A stretch of DNA of 64,000 nucleotides. Origin: JBMNPT01 sp050943735. GTDB taxonomy: Bacteria > Bacillota > Clostridia > Oscillospirales > RGIG577. The first letter of the stretch is position 1. Each line of letters opens with the position of its first letter. The notes under the pieces are model-generated. The model did not search any database and had not been told where the DNA came from. It worked only from the letters and a program-made list of their open reading frames with translations. A program made the translations under genes and the position numbers. The stretch covers positions 204,867 to 268,866 of the forward strand of contig JBMNPT010000002.1 of assembly GCA_050943735.1 (NCBI GenBank), in the 5' to 3' direction. This document shows positions 49,213 to 58,575 of this stretch, one piece after another.

Positions 49213-49911
49213 GTGAGTCACACTCTGCTTCCCACATCCCCACAAGGGGATCTGCAACAATTGGACCTGCAACTGCGGAGCCAGCTGACCGATCTTCTGA
49301 TCGCCCCCACCCCCCAGACACTGACTCAGTGGTGCTCCGATACCACCCGTCTGCTATTGGAAGACGCTCCCTCCTCCTCTCGATTCCACAACCGGCTGGT
49401 ATTGACCGGCACAGTGATTCACTGTACCTGCCAGCCTTTGCTGCCAGCCCCCGCTGACGCTGCGCCGCTGCTGCAGCAATTTTTGGAACAGGCCCAAACC
49501 CTTCCCGCACAGGAAACTCCTGTGATGCTTCTGCTCCAGCAAACCCTGGAAGAATATCTTTCCCTGCTTGGGCAGGAACCGGAAGGCCAAACCCCTGTGA
49601 TCCGTTCCATTTGCCGCTATATTCAGCACAACCTAACCGCTCCCCTCTCTCTGCACATGCTGGCGCAACAATTTCATGTAGATCGTTCTGTATTGTGCCG
49701 GAAATTCAAACGGGAAGTGGGCTGTACTCTTTCGGAGTATGTGAATCGCAAACGGGTGGCAACGGCCCAGCAATATTTTCAAAGCGGACATACCAACATC
49801 ATGGAAGTTTCCCAGTTGACAGGCTATGAGGACAGCAATTATTTCAGCCGGGTATTCAAACGATATACTGGCGTCAGCCCCCGTATGTATCTGCAAAATC
49901 TGACTCACTGA
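49213..49911 (+). CDS. AraC-family transcriptional regulator
   Basis: 232 residues. The C-terminal double helix-turn-helix is clear: LSLHMLAQQFHVDRSVLCRK, then SQLTGYEDSNYFSRVFKRYT and GVSPRMYL. The N-terminal ~120 residues are helical and unlike a cupin sensor. The start is ambiguous between TTG 49207 and GTG 49213 behind GGAGGAAGGA; I give the GTG. A terminator follows, then the S-layer gene in the same direction. Confidence 0.88.
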   Translation: MSHTLLPTSPQGDLQQLDLQLRSQLTDLLIAPTPQTLTQWCSDTTRLLLEDAPSSSRFHNRLVLTGTVIHCTCQPLLPAPADAAPLLQQFLEQAQTLPAQETPVMLLLQQTLEEYLSLLGQEPEGQTPVIRSICRYIQHNLTAPLSLHMLAQQFHVDRSVLCRKFKREVGCTLSEYVNRKRVATAQQYFQSGHTNIMEVSQLTGYEDSNYFSRVFKRYTGVSPRMYLQNLTH

Positions 49912-49940
49912 AGAGTGGAGCATGTGCTCCGCTCTTTTTT
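49912..49940 (+). terminator. Terminator after araC-like gene
   Basis: GAGTGGAGCA pairs with TGCTCCGCTC (one G-T pair), with T6 following. Confidence 0.75.
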
Positions 49941-50091
49941 GTTACAATCCTGTTACAAATGGGCTTTCCGTCAATTCTGTGCGGTTTTGGTCAATCCTGG
50001 GAAGGAAGCCATTTCCTCCCGCCAGTATAATGAACACAGAATTTGGTCCCACAAAGGGAACAAAGCAACATAAAACAGGAGGTAATTCTGT

Positions 50092-52092
50092 ATGAAGAAT
50101 GTAAAAAAGGCCATGGCAATGGTTCTGTCCATGGCACTGGCTGCTTCCACTCTGGTAGTGGGCGCTGCCTATGACGACGTTCCTCAGACCCACGAAAACA
50201 AGGTCGCCATTGACCTGCTGGGGGATCTGGGCGTAATGGTAGGCGATGCGGATAGCAACAACTTCCGTCCCGAAGGCACCCTGAAGAGAAGCGAAGCCGC
50301 TGCTATCGTGTACCGTCTGCGTACCGGTAACACCAAGGCTGACGCCTATGCCGGCAACACCAAGTTCTCTGATGTATCTTCCAATCACTGGGCCTGCGGC
50401 TACATCAACTATGCCGTATCTGTGAATATCATCAGCGGCTATCCCGATGGCACCTTCAAGCCCGACAACGAAGTGACCTATGCTGAGTTTGCCACCATGC
50501 TGGTGCGCGCTCTCAACAAGCAGGAAGTGGAATCCGTTCAGACTTGGAATCCCGACACCGGCGTTCTGGAAACCCAGGACATCCCCAAGACCACCTTCCC
50601 CGCTGGCTACCTGGCCATCGCTGAAGAAGAAGGCATCACCAATGATATTCCGTCCTATGGTCCCAACGAACCTGTAGTTCGTGCCACTGTGGCTCAGATG
50701 TCCTACAACACCATCTTTGAGGCAGAATACCTCAACGAAGTAGGCAAGCCCAACAACTACGGCAACGATGCCAGCGACATCCGTACCATCGCCTCTGCTG
50801 TGTTCAAGATTGAAGACTACAAGGGCATTCTGGGTGCTCTGGAAGATTACAACCTGTATGGCGACAAGACCGGCGACGATCAGTTCCTGCTGTACGACAA
50901 AGATGGCAGCAAGATTTCTCTGCCTGAAAATGAGTTTGAGGGCCTGACCAAGGATATGCTGGGCCAGGAAGTCAAGGTGTACATCAAGACAAGTCCACCA
51001 CTGTGGATAAGAGCGACATGGTTGCCCTGAAGAAGAAGTATGCCAAGTTCGACCTGACCAGCGACGGTCTGGTAGTTGCAGATGAAGTGTACGAAATCAC
51101 CAATGATTACAGTGGTTCTTCTCTGCCCAGCAAGTATGATGACAACTTCATCTCCTTCTCCAAGTTCAAGAGCTCCATCTTCAATACCGATGGCGAGCTG
51201 AGCGACAAGTACTACTACCAGGCTGAAATCGTAGATGTAAACGACAACAAGACCCTGGTAAGCCTGTACGATACCGCTAACGGTGCTACCGGCGACAAGA
51301 ACCTGGATCTGGAAATCGCTGATGACTGCGTAGTATACAACGAAGACGGCACCAGCACCAGAGTGGGTACCAAGTCTGACATCATCAAGAGCAACTCCGG
51401 CTACACCCGGACTGCCCGGTTCACTGTAAATGGCGACGGCGACATCAATGTGATCTTTGTATCCAAGGTTGCCGGCACTGGCGAAGCAGTAGATGATGCT
51501 GCACAGCAGGCTGGTTAATTCTTACACTTATACAGACAAGACCGAGCACACCATTTCTATTGATGTACCCAAGGGCTACTCTGTGACTTCCATGACTTCT
51601 GATGATGAATCCACTCAGTATGCTACTGTGTCCATCGCAGAAAACAAGCAGACCATCACTCTGACTCCCAAGGCCGATGGTACTATCGTGTTTACCGGTG
51701 TTCTGCAGAATGATTCTACTAAGAAGACTGCTGAGTTCAAGATCACCGTAAAGACCACTGCTGATGCAGTTGCTGACGCCGCTGCTCAGGAAGCCGTGGA
51801 CGATGCCCTGGCTTCTTTGAAACTGAATGATTCTGAAACCTATACCGGCTCTGCTCAGGCACAGACTGCTATTGCCCAGTCTGAAATCGCAAAGCTGATT
51901 TCCGAAGGTTTTACTGTAACTGCTACTCTGGATGCAGAAACCTATGCTACTGTAAATACCGAAGAGGAAATCAAGACCAACGGTATTGTAATCACTACAG
52001 TTTCCACCGGTGAAGCCAAGCTGACCGTAACAGTAAGCAAAGATGGCAAAACCGCTACCAAGGATGTTACCATCAATGTAACTGTAGAGTAA
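50092..52092 (+). pseudogene. S-layer homology domain surface protein with two compensating frameshifts
   Basis: Three overlapping frames encode one continuous protein of about 666 residues. Residues 1-25 are a signal peptide (ALAASTLVVGA). Three SLH domains follow (about 26-80, 92-150 and 165-235), for example DVSSNHWACGYINYAV and NIISGYPDGTFKPDNEVTYA. The rest is beta-rich, ending in repeated Thr-rich Ig-like domains. After AAG at 50986-50988 one base is missing; adding it gives YIKDKSTTVDKSD. At 51515-51516 one T is extra; removing it gives QQAGNSYTYTDKTEH. The shifts cancel. Codon use is strongly biased, as in highly expressed genes. Sequencing error or a very recent lesion is likely. Confidence 0.82.
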
Positions 52093-52153
52093 ATTCATTG
52101 TCAGTACAGGCACCGTAACGTACACTGAACTATCATTTTGCCGCCTGTACGGC

Positions 52154-52186
52154 AAAGGGCCCCATCCTATGATGGGGCCCTTTTTC
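52154..52186 (+). terminator. Terminator after the S-layer gene
   Basis: AAAGGGCCCCATC pairs perfectly with GATGGGGCCCTTT around CTAT, and T5 follows. Confidence 0.9.
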
Positions 52187-52257
52187 TATGTACTGCCCTT
52201 GCATCTCCCGGTCTGTCCCGCTATACTGGTAGTGAATCATCTGGAAGGAGTGCTGTT

Positions 52258-53211
52258 ATGAATCCCAATCTTCCCATAGGGCGGTTTGCCCCTACCCCCA
52301 GCGGCCGTATGCATCTGGGGAATGTGCTATGCGGTCTGTTGGCCTGGCTATCCGCTCACAGCCAACATGGAACGATGGTGCTGCGTATTGAAGATCTGGA
52401 CCCCGATCGCTGCCCTCGTTCCTATGCCCTGCAATTGCAGGAAGACCTGCGCTGGCTGGGACTCACCTGGGAAGAAGGCGGGGATTCTCCGGGGCCCCAC
52501 AGTCCTTATTATCAGAGTGAGCGCACCCAATTGTACCAGCGCGCTCTGGATTGCCTGAAGGAAAAAGGCCTTCTCTATCCCTGCTTTTGCAGTCGTGCCC
52601 AATTACATGCAGCCCAGGCCCCCCATCTCTCCGACGGAAACTACCTCTATCCAGGCACCTGCCGAAGTCTGTCCTCGCGGGAAATTCAGGAAAAAAGCCT
52701 TCATCGCAGCCCTGCCATCCGTATCGCTGTACCTCAGCTCACCATCCGGTTTGACGATTTGCTCTACGGTCCCCAGCAGGAAGAGTTATCCACCCAGTGC
52801 GGTGATTTTATTCTACGCCGTTCAGACGGTGTGTTTGCCTACCAGCTGGCGGTGGTTGTGGACGACGCGCTGATGGGGGTCACCCAAGTGGTGCGGGGGC
52901 GAGATCTTCTCTCCTCCACCGCCCGGCAAATCTGGCTGCACAGCCTGCTGGACTGGGAACCTCCTCAGTTTGGCCACATTCCACTGCTGCTGGCCCCGGA
53001 TGGCACCCGGCTGTCCAAGCGGGACCGGGCGCTGGACCTGGGAGTGCTGCGGCAAAAATATTCCTCCGGGCAGCTGCTGGGAGAACTGGCGGCGCTTTGC
53101 GGCCTACTGGAACGCCCCGAAGCTGTCACCGCCGGGGAACTCATTCCCCTTTTCTCCTGGGACAAGCTGCCCAAAGAAGATCTGTACTTACCCGCCCATT
53201 TCTGGCAATGA
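52258..53211 (+). CDS. gluQ: Glutamyl-Q tRNA(Asp) synthetase-like protein
   Basis: 317 residues, only the GluRS catalytic half. HIGH motif region APTPSGRMHLGN, KMSKS equivalent TRLSKRDRALDLG, and a zinc site of CFC with YPGTC are the YadB/GluQ-RS pattern. No anticodon-binding domain is present. The known enzyme places glutamate on the queuosine base of tRNA-Asp rather than on the 3' end. AAGGAG precedes ATG 52258. Together with queT at 19.1 kb this supports queuosine-modified tRNA in the host. Confidence 0.88.
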   Translation: MNPNLPIGRFAPTPSGRMHLGNVLCGLLAWLSAHSQHGTMVLRIEDLDPDRCPRSYALQLQEDLRWLGLTWEEGGDSPGPHSPYYQSERTQLYQRALDCLKEKGLLYPCFCSRAQLHAAQAPHLSDGNYLYPGTCRSLSSREIQEKSLHRSPAIRIAVPQLTIRFDDLLYGPQQEELSTQCGDFILRRSDGVFAYQLAVVVDDALMGVTQVVRGRDLLSSTARQIWLHSLLDWEPPQFGHIPLLLAPDGTRLSKRDRALDLGVLRQKYSSGQLLGELAALCGLLERPEAVTAGELIPLFSWDKLPKEDLYLPAHFWQ

Positions 53212-53222
53212 CCCATGGACGC

Positions 53223-53257
53223 AAAAAAGCCCGAACCAAAATGGTTCGGGCTTTTTT
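53223..53257. terminator. Bidirectional terminator between gluQ and pgsA
   Basis: AAGCCCGAACCA and TGGTTCGGGCTT pair perfectly, with A and T runs either side. Confidence 0.88.
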
Positions 53258-53790
53258 TATGCCTCTCGAATCAGATCGAAGTTTTTCACCACATAATCCA
53301 GACCCGACCACAGCGTAATCAGTGCCATGGCGCCGTTAAGGGTCCAAACCAGCATATCGCTGGTCTCAGGTACACCCGGAATGAGCAAAATCACCACCGA
53401 CACCATTTGAATGGTGGTTTTGATTTTCCCCAGCATGCCGGCAGCGATCACTCTACCTTTTTCAATGGCCACAATGCGCAGTCCGGTGACAATGAATTCC
53501 CGGGCCAAAATCACAAAACAGATCCACGCCGGCATCCAGCTCTCATCCACAAACCAGACAAAAGCTGCCGTCACCAGCAATTTGTCCGCCAATGGATCCG
53601 CAAATTTTCCAAAATCTGTAACCAGATTATATTTGCGTGCGATTTTACCATCGAGCAGATCGGTAAGAGAAGCGATGACAAATACCGCCAGAGCCGCCCA
53701 CTGCGCCGGTTCTGTACCCACGTACAACAAAATCAGAAAAATGGGAATCATGACCACTCGCGCCATGGTCAGTTTATTGGGCAGATTCAT
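53257..53790 (-). CDS. pgsA: Phosphatidylglycerophosphate synthase
   Basis: 177 residues, about five membrane helices. The CDP-alcohol phosphotransferase signature is DGKIARKYNLVTDFGKFADP followed by LAD, giving DG-AR-G-D-D. It makes phosphatidylglycerophosphate, the precursor of the phosphatidylglycerol used by cls at 15.7 kb. Its start overlaps rimO by four bases. Confidence 0.95.
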   Translation of the reverse strand: MNLPNKLTMARVVMIPIFLILLYVGTEPAQWAALAVFVIASLTDLLDGKIARKYNLVTDFGKFADPLADKLLVTAAFVWFVDESWMPAWICFVILAREFIVTGLRIVAIEKGRVIAAGMLGKIKTTIQMVSVVILLIPGVPETSDMLVWTLNGAMALITLWSGLDYVVKNFDLIREA

Positions 53791-55118
53791 TTCACTACCT
53801 CCTCACCCAGCAAATCATACGCATCACAATCGGTAATCTGAACCGGCACAAAATCACCCGGCACATGGGCTCCGCCCCTGAACCGTACCTTGGGGTCGAT
53901 TTCCACCGAATCCCGGTAACTGCGGCCCACCAGCCAGCCATCTTCCTCATATTCTACCAGTACGGTGAGGATTTTTCCCACCATTTGCTGATTGTCCTGC
54001 TGGCTGATGCCCTCCTGCAGGTCCATGATGATCTCCTGACGCTGCAGCTTGACCTCTTCCTCAATTTGACCTGGCATATCATAGGCGGGCGTGCCCTCCA
54101 TACGGGAATAGGGGAATACCCCCAGCCGCTCAAAGCGCACCTCCTGTACAAACCGGCATAGATCCTCAAAATCCTCCTCGGTCTCCCCTGGGAAGCCCAC
54201 AATCAAGCTGGTACGGATGGCCACTCCGGGAATCTGCTTCCGCAGCCGGGCAAACAGCTTCCGAAGATAGGGACCGTCGCCTCTCCGGTTCATGGCGGAG
54301 AGGATGGCCGACGAACTGTGCTGTACCGGCAAATCCAGGTATTTTACAATCTTGTCTTCTCGGGCAATCACCTCGATCAGCTTGTCAGTCATCTTATCCG
54401 GATAACAGTAATGCAGCCGAATCCAGGTGAAATCCAGCTGGCACAGTCGAGTGAGCAATTCATCCAACCGGTATTCCCCATAGAGATCCTGTCCATACCG
54501 GGTGATGTCCTGGGCGATGACGATGCATTCCTTCACCCCGCTGGCGGCTAATTCCTTTGCCTCCTCCACAATGTCCTCCATAGGACGGGAACGGAAATCT
54601 CCCCGAATGGAAGGAATGGCACAGTAGGCACAGCGGTTGTCACACCCCTCCGCAATTTTCAAATAGGCGGTATAGGGCGGCGTAGTGAGCATCCGATGAG
54701 TGCCATGGAGCACACCACAGTGAATATTCTCAAAGGACTCATAACTGTGCTCCTGCTCCACCTGTCCAATGGCCTCCAGAATTTTTTCATAGCTGCCCGT
54801 ACCCAGTACGGCATCCACTTCAGGCAGTTCCTGCCGCAGCTGCTGCTGAAACACCTGCGCCATACAACCGGTGACAATCAATCCCCGGCAACGGCCGCTC
54901 TCTTTATACTGGGCCATCTCCAAAATGGTATCCACCGATTCCTGCTGAGCAGACTCAATGAATCCACAGGTATTGACAATGATGATATCCGCCTCTTCCG
55001 GGTCGTTCACCACCTTGTACCCCGCTGCGGAGATCTCTCCCAGCATGATTTCCGCATCCACCTGATTCTTGCTGCATCCCAGGCTCACCATGCCGATGCG
55101 GCACTCCTTCATTCCCAT
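53787..55118 (-). CDS. rimO: Ribosomal protein S12 methylthiotransferase RimO
   Basis: 443 residues. The N-terminal MTTase domain contains SLGCSKNQVDAE and further cysteines (NTCGFI, GCMAQ) for the auxiliary cluster. The radical-SAM motif is CDNRCAYCAIPSIRGDFRSR. A C-terminal TRAM domain is present (about 370-440). It methylthiolates Asp of S12. The start overlaps recX by ten bases. Confidence 0.96.
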   Translation of the reverse strand: MGMKECRIGMVSLGCSKNQVDAEIMLGEISAAGYKVVNDPEEADIIIVNTCGFIESAQQESVDTILEMAQYKESGRCRGLIVTGCMAQVFQQQLRQELPEVDAVLGTGSYEKILEAIGQVEQEHSYESFENIHCGVLHGTHRMLTTPPYTAYLKIAEGCDNRCAYCAIPSIRGDFRSRPMEDIVEEAKELAASGVKECIVIAQDITRYGQDLYGEYRLDELLTRLCQLDFTWIRLHYCYPDKMTDKLIEVIAREDKIVKYLDLPVQHSSSAILSAMNRRGDGPYLRKLFARLRKQIPGVAIRTSLIVGFPGETEEDFEDLCRFVQEVRFERLGVFPYSRMEGTPAYDMPGQIEEEVKLQRQEIIMDLQEGISQQDNQQMVGKILTVLVEYEEDGWLVGRSYRDSVEIDPKVRFRGGAHVPGDFVPVQITDCDAYDLLGEEVVK

Positions 55119-55744
55119 AGGTCTTCTCCCTCGTCAAAATATTCCTCTACAATCTGCGCATACTGACTGTAACGGTATCCATACCGGGCCAGCATATCGC
55201 AGATTCTCTTTTTCAGTTTTGCATCGCTGCTTCGGCCAAACCGCAGTTTCCGCTCAATCAGCTGACGGATTTTCTCCGCGTCCTCCTGCTCATCCTGCTG
55301 CTGCAGCACCTGTTCCACCACCTGGGCTTCCAGCCCCTGGCTGCGCATCTCCTGCCGGATCCGTCCTGCACCCCAGCCCTTTTGCCGCAGATGTTCCCAA
55401 AGCAGCTGCGCATGGGCTTCGTCGTCCAGATATCCGCCTTCTGCCAGCCGCGTGCACACCTGCTCCGCAATCTCCCCGTCATATCCTTTGGCGGTCAGCT
55501 TGCGCCGTAGTTCCTCCCGGCCATGACTTCTCCGGGAAAGGAGCTCCAACGCTGTACTCTGAGCTCGTTTTGCCTCGTCCCGCTGGGATAGTTCTTCCAG
55601 CAGTTCTGAAGAAATTTCCATTCCCGCCTTCAGGTGATATTCCAGGGCCACCTCCGCCGGCAACGCCATACGGAATTCCCCGTCCACATAGAGGTTACAC
55701 CGGGAGGGATCCCGCACGCCGGCCTGTATTCTGGTAATGGTCAT
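55109..55744 (-). CDS. recX: RecX, regulator of RecA
   Basis: 211 residues of helical RecX repeats: ELLSRRSHGREELRRKLTAK, then LAEGGYLDDEAHAQLLWEHL and QKGWGAGRIRQEM. RecX limits RecA filaments. It begins three bases after the recA stop, so it depends on recA transcription and probably translation. Confidence 0.92.
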   Translation of the reverse strand: MTITRIQAGVRDPSRCNLYVDGEFRMALPAEVALEYHLKAGMEISSELLEELSQRDEAKRAQSTALELLSRRSHGREELRRKLTAKGYDGEIAEQVCTRLAEGGYLDDEAHAQLLWEHLRQKGWGAGRIRQEMRSQGLEAQVVEQVLQQQDEQEDAEKIRQLIERKLRFGRSSDAKLKKRICDMLARYGYRYSQYAQIVEEYFDEGEDLWE

Positions 55745-55747
55745 GGC

Positions 55748-56863
55748 TTATACGTCGATGTTCACCGGTTCACTGGGCACTTCCGGAAGCTCCATGCTCT
55801 CCTGCAGCGGCAGCTCCTCCTCTTCCCCGGCGGGCTTCTCCTTGTCCAATTTGCTCTTTTTTACCGACTTGCCCATGGGAATTTTGTCCGCGTTGGCCCG
55901 AATGAGATCGGACAACTCCTGCATAAAATCAGGGTGTTCCCGCAGATACCGCTTCACATTGTCGCGGCCCTGTCCCAGCCGCTCCTCCTGGTAGGAGAAC
56001 CACGCGCCGCTCTTTTTAATGAGGTCCAGTTTGATGGCCAGGTCCAGAATTTCTCCCTCTTTGGAGATGCCCTGTCCGAACATCATATCGAATTCCGCTT
56101 CCCGGAAAGGAGGCGCCACCTTGTTTTTCACAATTTTCACCCGAGTGCGGTACCCCACAATGTCGGTACCGTTTTTCAGAGCTTCGCCCTTGCGCACTTC
56201 CATCCGAACGCTGGAATAGAACTTGAGTGCCCGGCCGCCGGGAGTGACTTCGGGGTTGCCGTATACCACGCCCACCTTTTCACGCAGCTGGTTGATAAAG
56301 ATGACGGTGCAGTTGCTCTTGCCAATGGCACCGGTGAGTTTCCGCAGCGCCTGGCTCATCAGACGAGCCTGCAGACCCACATGGGATTCCCCCATCAGGC
56401 CTTCGATTTCGGCCCGGGGCACCAATGCGGCCACCGAGTCCACCACCACACAGTCTACCGCTCCGCTACGCACCAGCGCCTCAGTGATCTCCAGGGCCTG
56501 TTCCCCCATATCGGGCTGGGACACCAGCAAATTGTCAATGTCCACGCCCAACACCCGGGCGTATTGAGGATCCAGCGCATGCTCGGCGTCGATGAAGGCC
56601 ACTTCGCCGCCCTTTTTCTGTACCTCGGCGATACAGGAAAGCGATACAGTAGTCTTACCGGAAGATTCCGGCCCGTAGATCTCAATGATACGGCCCCGGG
56701 GCAGGCCGCCGATGCCCAACGCCAAATCCAGTGTGAGAGATCCGGTGGAAATGGCCTCCACGTCTGCGTTGGGGGTTTGCCCCAACTTCATGATGGCTCC
56801 TTTGCCAAACTGTTTTTCAATCTGTGCCAACGCCGTATCCAGCGCTTTTTTTCTATCTGCCAT
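55748..56863 (-). CDS. recA: RecA recombinase
   Basis: 371 residues, normal length. Walker A is GPESSGKTTVSL and Walker B is CVVVDSVAALVP. The KTVRS-equivalent inducing region and MGESHVGLQARLMSQALRKL loop are intact. It has an acidic, Glu-rich C-terminus. It carries out strand exchange and SOS activation. AGGAGG precedes the ATG. I do not see an obvious LexA box in the short leader. Confidence 0.98.
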   Translation of the reverse strand: MADRKKALDTALAQIEKQFGKGAIMKLGQTPNADVEAISTGSLTLDLALGIGGLPRGRIIEIYGPESSGKTTVSLSCIAEVQKKGGEVAFIDAEHALDPQYARVLGVDIDNLLVSQPDMGEQALEITEALVRSGAVDCVVVDSVAALVPRAEIEGLMGESHVGLQARLMSQALRKLTGAIGKSNCTVIFINQLREKVGVVYGNPEVTPGGRALKFYSSVRMEVRKGEALKNGTDIVGYRTRVKIVKNKVAPPFREAEFDMMFGQGISKEGEILDLAIKLDLIKKSGAWFSYQEERLGQGRDNVKRYLREHPDFMQELSDLIRANADKIPMGKSVKKSKLDKEKPAGEEEELPLQESMELPEVPSEPVNIDV

Positions 56864-56934
56864 GGTGTACCTCCTGTCAATTGATCGCTACTGCTCCTAT
56901 TATATAGGAAAATCTCCAAAAAAACAATGGATTT

Positions 56935-57471
56935 TCAGAACATTTGTGCTTTTTTCTCAGTGGGCAACGCCTGCTCCACCAGCTGACTGCACATGTCCCC
57001 GGTACAACGGGAAATCCACGCCAGACTGAGAATCAAGGGCAGCAGCGTTTCCTCAGGAGTGCCTTCTGGTGCCAATCGCTGCACCATCCCTTCCACTTCC
57101 TGCTCCATTTGGGGCTTTCGCTCCAGATAGATACGATATTGCCGCTCCAGTTCGGATTCTTCCAATTCCAGTCCTTCCAACAGCTGCTTGATCTGGCCAA
57201 TGGACAACACAGGCTTAAGCAGATAAATCAGCACAATGCGCAACACATGCTCCCGTGAATACTTTTTCCCCCGGATAGGCCGCAGCACCCCGTCCTTACT
57301 GTAATTGTTGATCATGGTTTTGGTGATGCTCTTTTCCTTTCCGTCACCAAATACACTCTCAAACAGAGTGATGATCTGGTCCATGTAGAGATCCAGATTG
57401 GGGATCTCTTCCGGCTGCATATCAGGCCGCTGCAAACAGGGTCGCAGCAGCTCTTCCCACGATGTCTGCAT
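56935..57471 (-). CDS. DUF1836 protein with MerR-like helix-turn-helix
   Basis: 178 residues. The region DLYMDQIITLFES, then ITKTMINNYSKDGVL and KKYSREHVLRIVLIYLLKPV, is the DUF1836 pattern, related to MerR winged helices. It is probably a DNA-binding regulator of unknown target. ATG 57471 is chosen behind AGGAGG; an upstream GTG overlaps that site. Confidence 0.82.
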   Translation of the reverse strand: MQTSWEELLRPCLQRPDMQPEEIPNLDLYMDQIITLFESVFGDGKEKSITKTMINNYSKDGVLRPIRGKKYSREHVLRIVLIYLLKPVLSIGQIKQLLEGLELEESELERQYRIYLERKPQMEQEVEGMVQRLAPEGTPEETLLPLILSLAWISRCTGDMCSQLVEQALPTEKKAQMF

Positions 57472-57631
57472 TCTATCCACTCCTCCTGGGTTTCATTTCT
57501 GTTCCATTGGTTTCAATATAACATATCGCTGTTTTTTTTACAAGATAACACTTGTAAAAAACGGATATCATGATATAATAATATATATAATATAGTTATC
57601 AATACTACTTCTTGTGATTGGAGGTATTTTT

Positions 57632-58282
57632 ATGATGGTTTTTATCCATAGAGCTCGTGAACCTTTCAACAGTATGACTCATTTCATTGGCGCTGTGCTG
57701 TTTGGCCTGGGAACCTGTTTGCTGGTGGCCAAAGCACTGCTGGGACCAGTGACCACCTCCCAGTTGCTGGCCCTCATCACCTTTGGTCTGTCCATGACCG
57801 CTCTGTACTCCGCCAGTTCGCTCTATCACTACGCCCAGGTTTCCCCGGAGCAGCTGCGCATGCTGCGCAAGCTGGATCACTCCATGATCTATGTGCTCAT
57901 CGCGGGCAGTTACACCCCGCTGGCGCTCACCTGGCTGCCTGCCTCCACCGGTCTGTGGTTCACCGTTTTCATCTGGAGCTGTGCCTTCGCCGGCATTCTC
58001 ACCAAACTGTATTTCCACACCGTCCCCCGTTGGCTGTCCACCCTGGGGTACCTGCTCATGGGCTGGTCCATTCTGCTCATCCCCTCGGTGTTTCAGGCGA
58101 TGCCCCCCCTGGCCATTGCACTGGCCGCCGCGGGCGGGATTTCCTACACCATCGGAGGAATCGTCTACTGGCTGAAAAAGCCCGACCTCTCCCGTTATAT
58201 CGGTTTTCATGAATTTTTCCACCTGTTTGTGCTGCTGGGCAGTCTGATGCACTACCTGATGGTCTTTCTCTTTGTTGCGTAA
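57632..58282 (+). CDS. Hemolysin III / TrhA-family membrane protein
   Basis: 216 residues, seven membrane helices. Family hallmarks are REPFNSMTHFIGAVLF near the start, YSASSLYHYA, LDHSMIYVLIAGSYTPLAL, and the C-terminal GFHEFFHLFVLLGSLMHY with the metal-binding His. TrhA is linked to membrane energetics and fluidity; a hemolytic role is not implied. GGAGG precedes ATG 57632. Confidence 0.92.
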   Translation: MMVFIHRAREPFNSMTHFIGAVLFGLGTCLLVAKALLGPVTTSQLLALITFGLSMTALYSASSLYHYAQVSPEQLRMLRKLDHSMIYVLIAGSYTPLALTWLPASTGLWFTVFIWSCAFAGILTKLYFHTVPRWLSTLGYLLMGWSILLIPSVFQAMPPLAIALAAAGGISYTIGGIVYWLKKPDLSRYIGFHEFFHLFVLLGSLMHYLMVFLFVA

Positions 58283-58334
58283 AATCCCTCCAGCAGTGGC
58301 ATACTACAGACAAACGCACAAGGAGGTGTCCGGT

Positions 58335-58514
58335 ATGAAAAAACAACCGCCCATCCAGCCCTCTTCCCACGAGGGAAACTGTCCCTACTGCCACAGTCCC
58401 ATGTCCCTCTGGGTACGCTCTGGATATCTGCAGCCAGTATGTCCCATCTGCGGCTATCAAGCCCCTTCGGTGACACGCAGTGGGCTGGAAAGCACCGACG
58501 AACAATATGAATGA
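58335..58514 (+). CDS. Small zinc-ribbon protein
   Basis: 59 residues with CPYC and CPIC separated by 19 residues, forming a zinc ribbon, and a polar acidic C-terminus. Function unknown. AAGGAGG lies seven bases before the ATG. The gap to the hemolysin III gene is 52 bp, and a terminator follows the pair. Confidence 0.68.
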   Translation: MKKQPPIQPSSHEGNCPYCHSPMSLWVRSGYLQPVCPICGYQAPSVTRSGLESTDEQYE

Positions 58515-58526
58515 ATGGTCCACCAT

Positions 58527-58570
58527 AAAAAAACCGGTACAGCCTGTCTGACTGTACCGGTTTCTTTTTT
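58527..58570. terminator. Terminator after the zinc-ribbon gene
   Basis: AAACCGGTACAG pairs with CTGTACCGGTTT, with A7 before and a T-rich run after. Confidence 0.87.
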
Positions 58571-58575
58571 GCTGT

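Noticed and set aside
50980..50995. Programmed frameshift in the S-layer gene
   Set aside because: No slippery heptamer or following stem is visible, and a second opposite shift 527 bp later is better explained by error or mutation.
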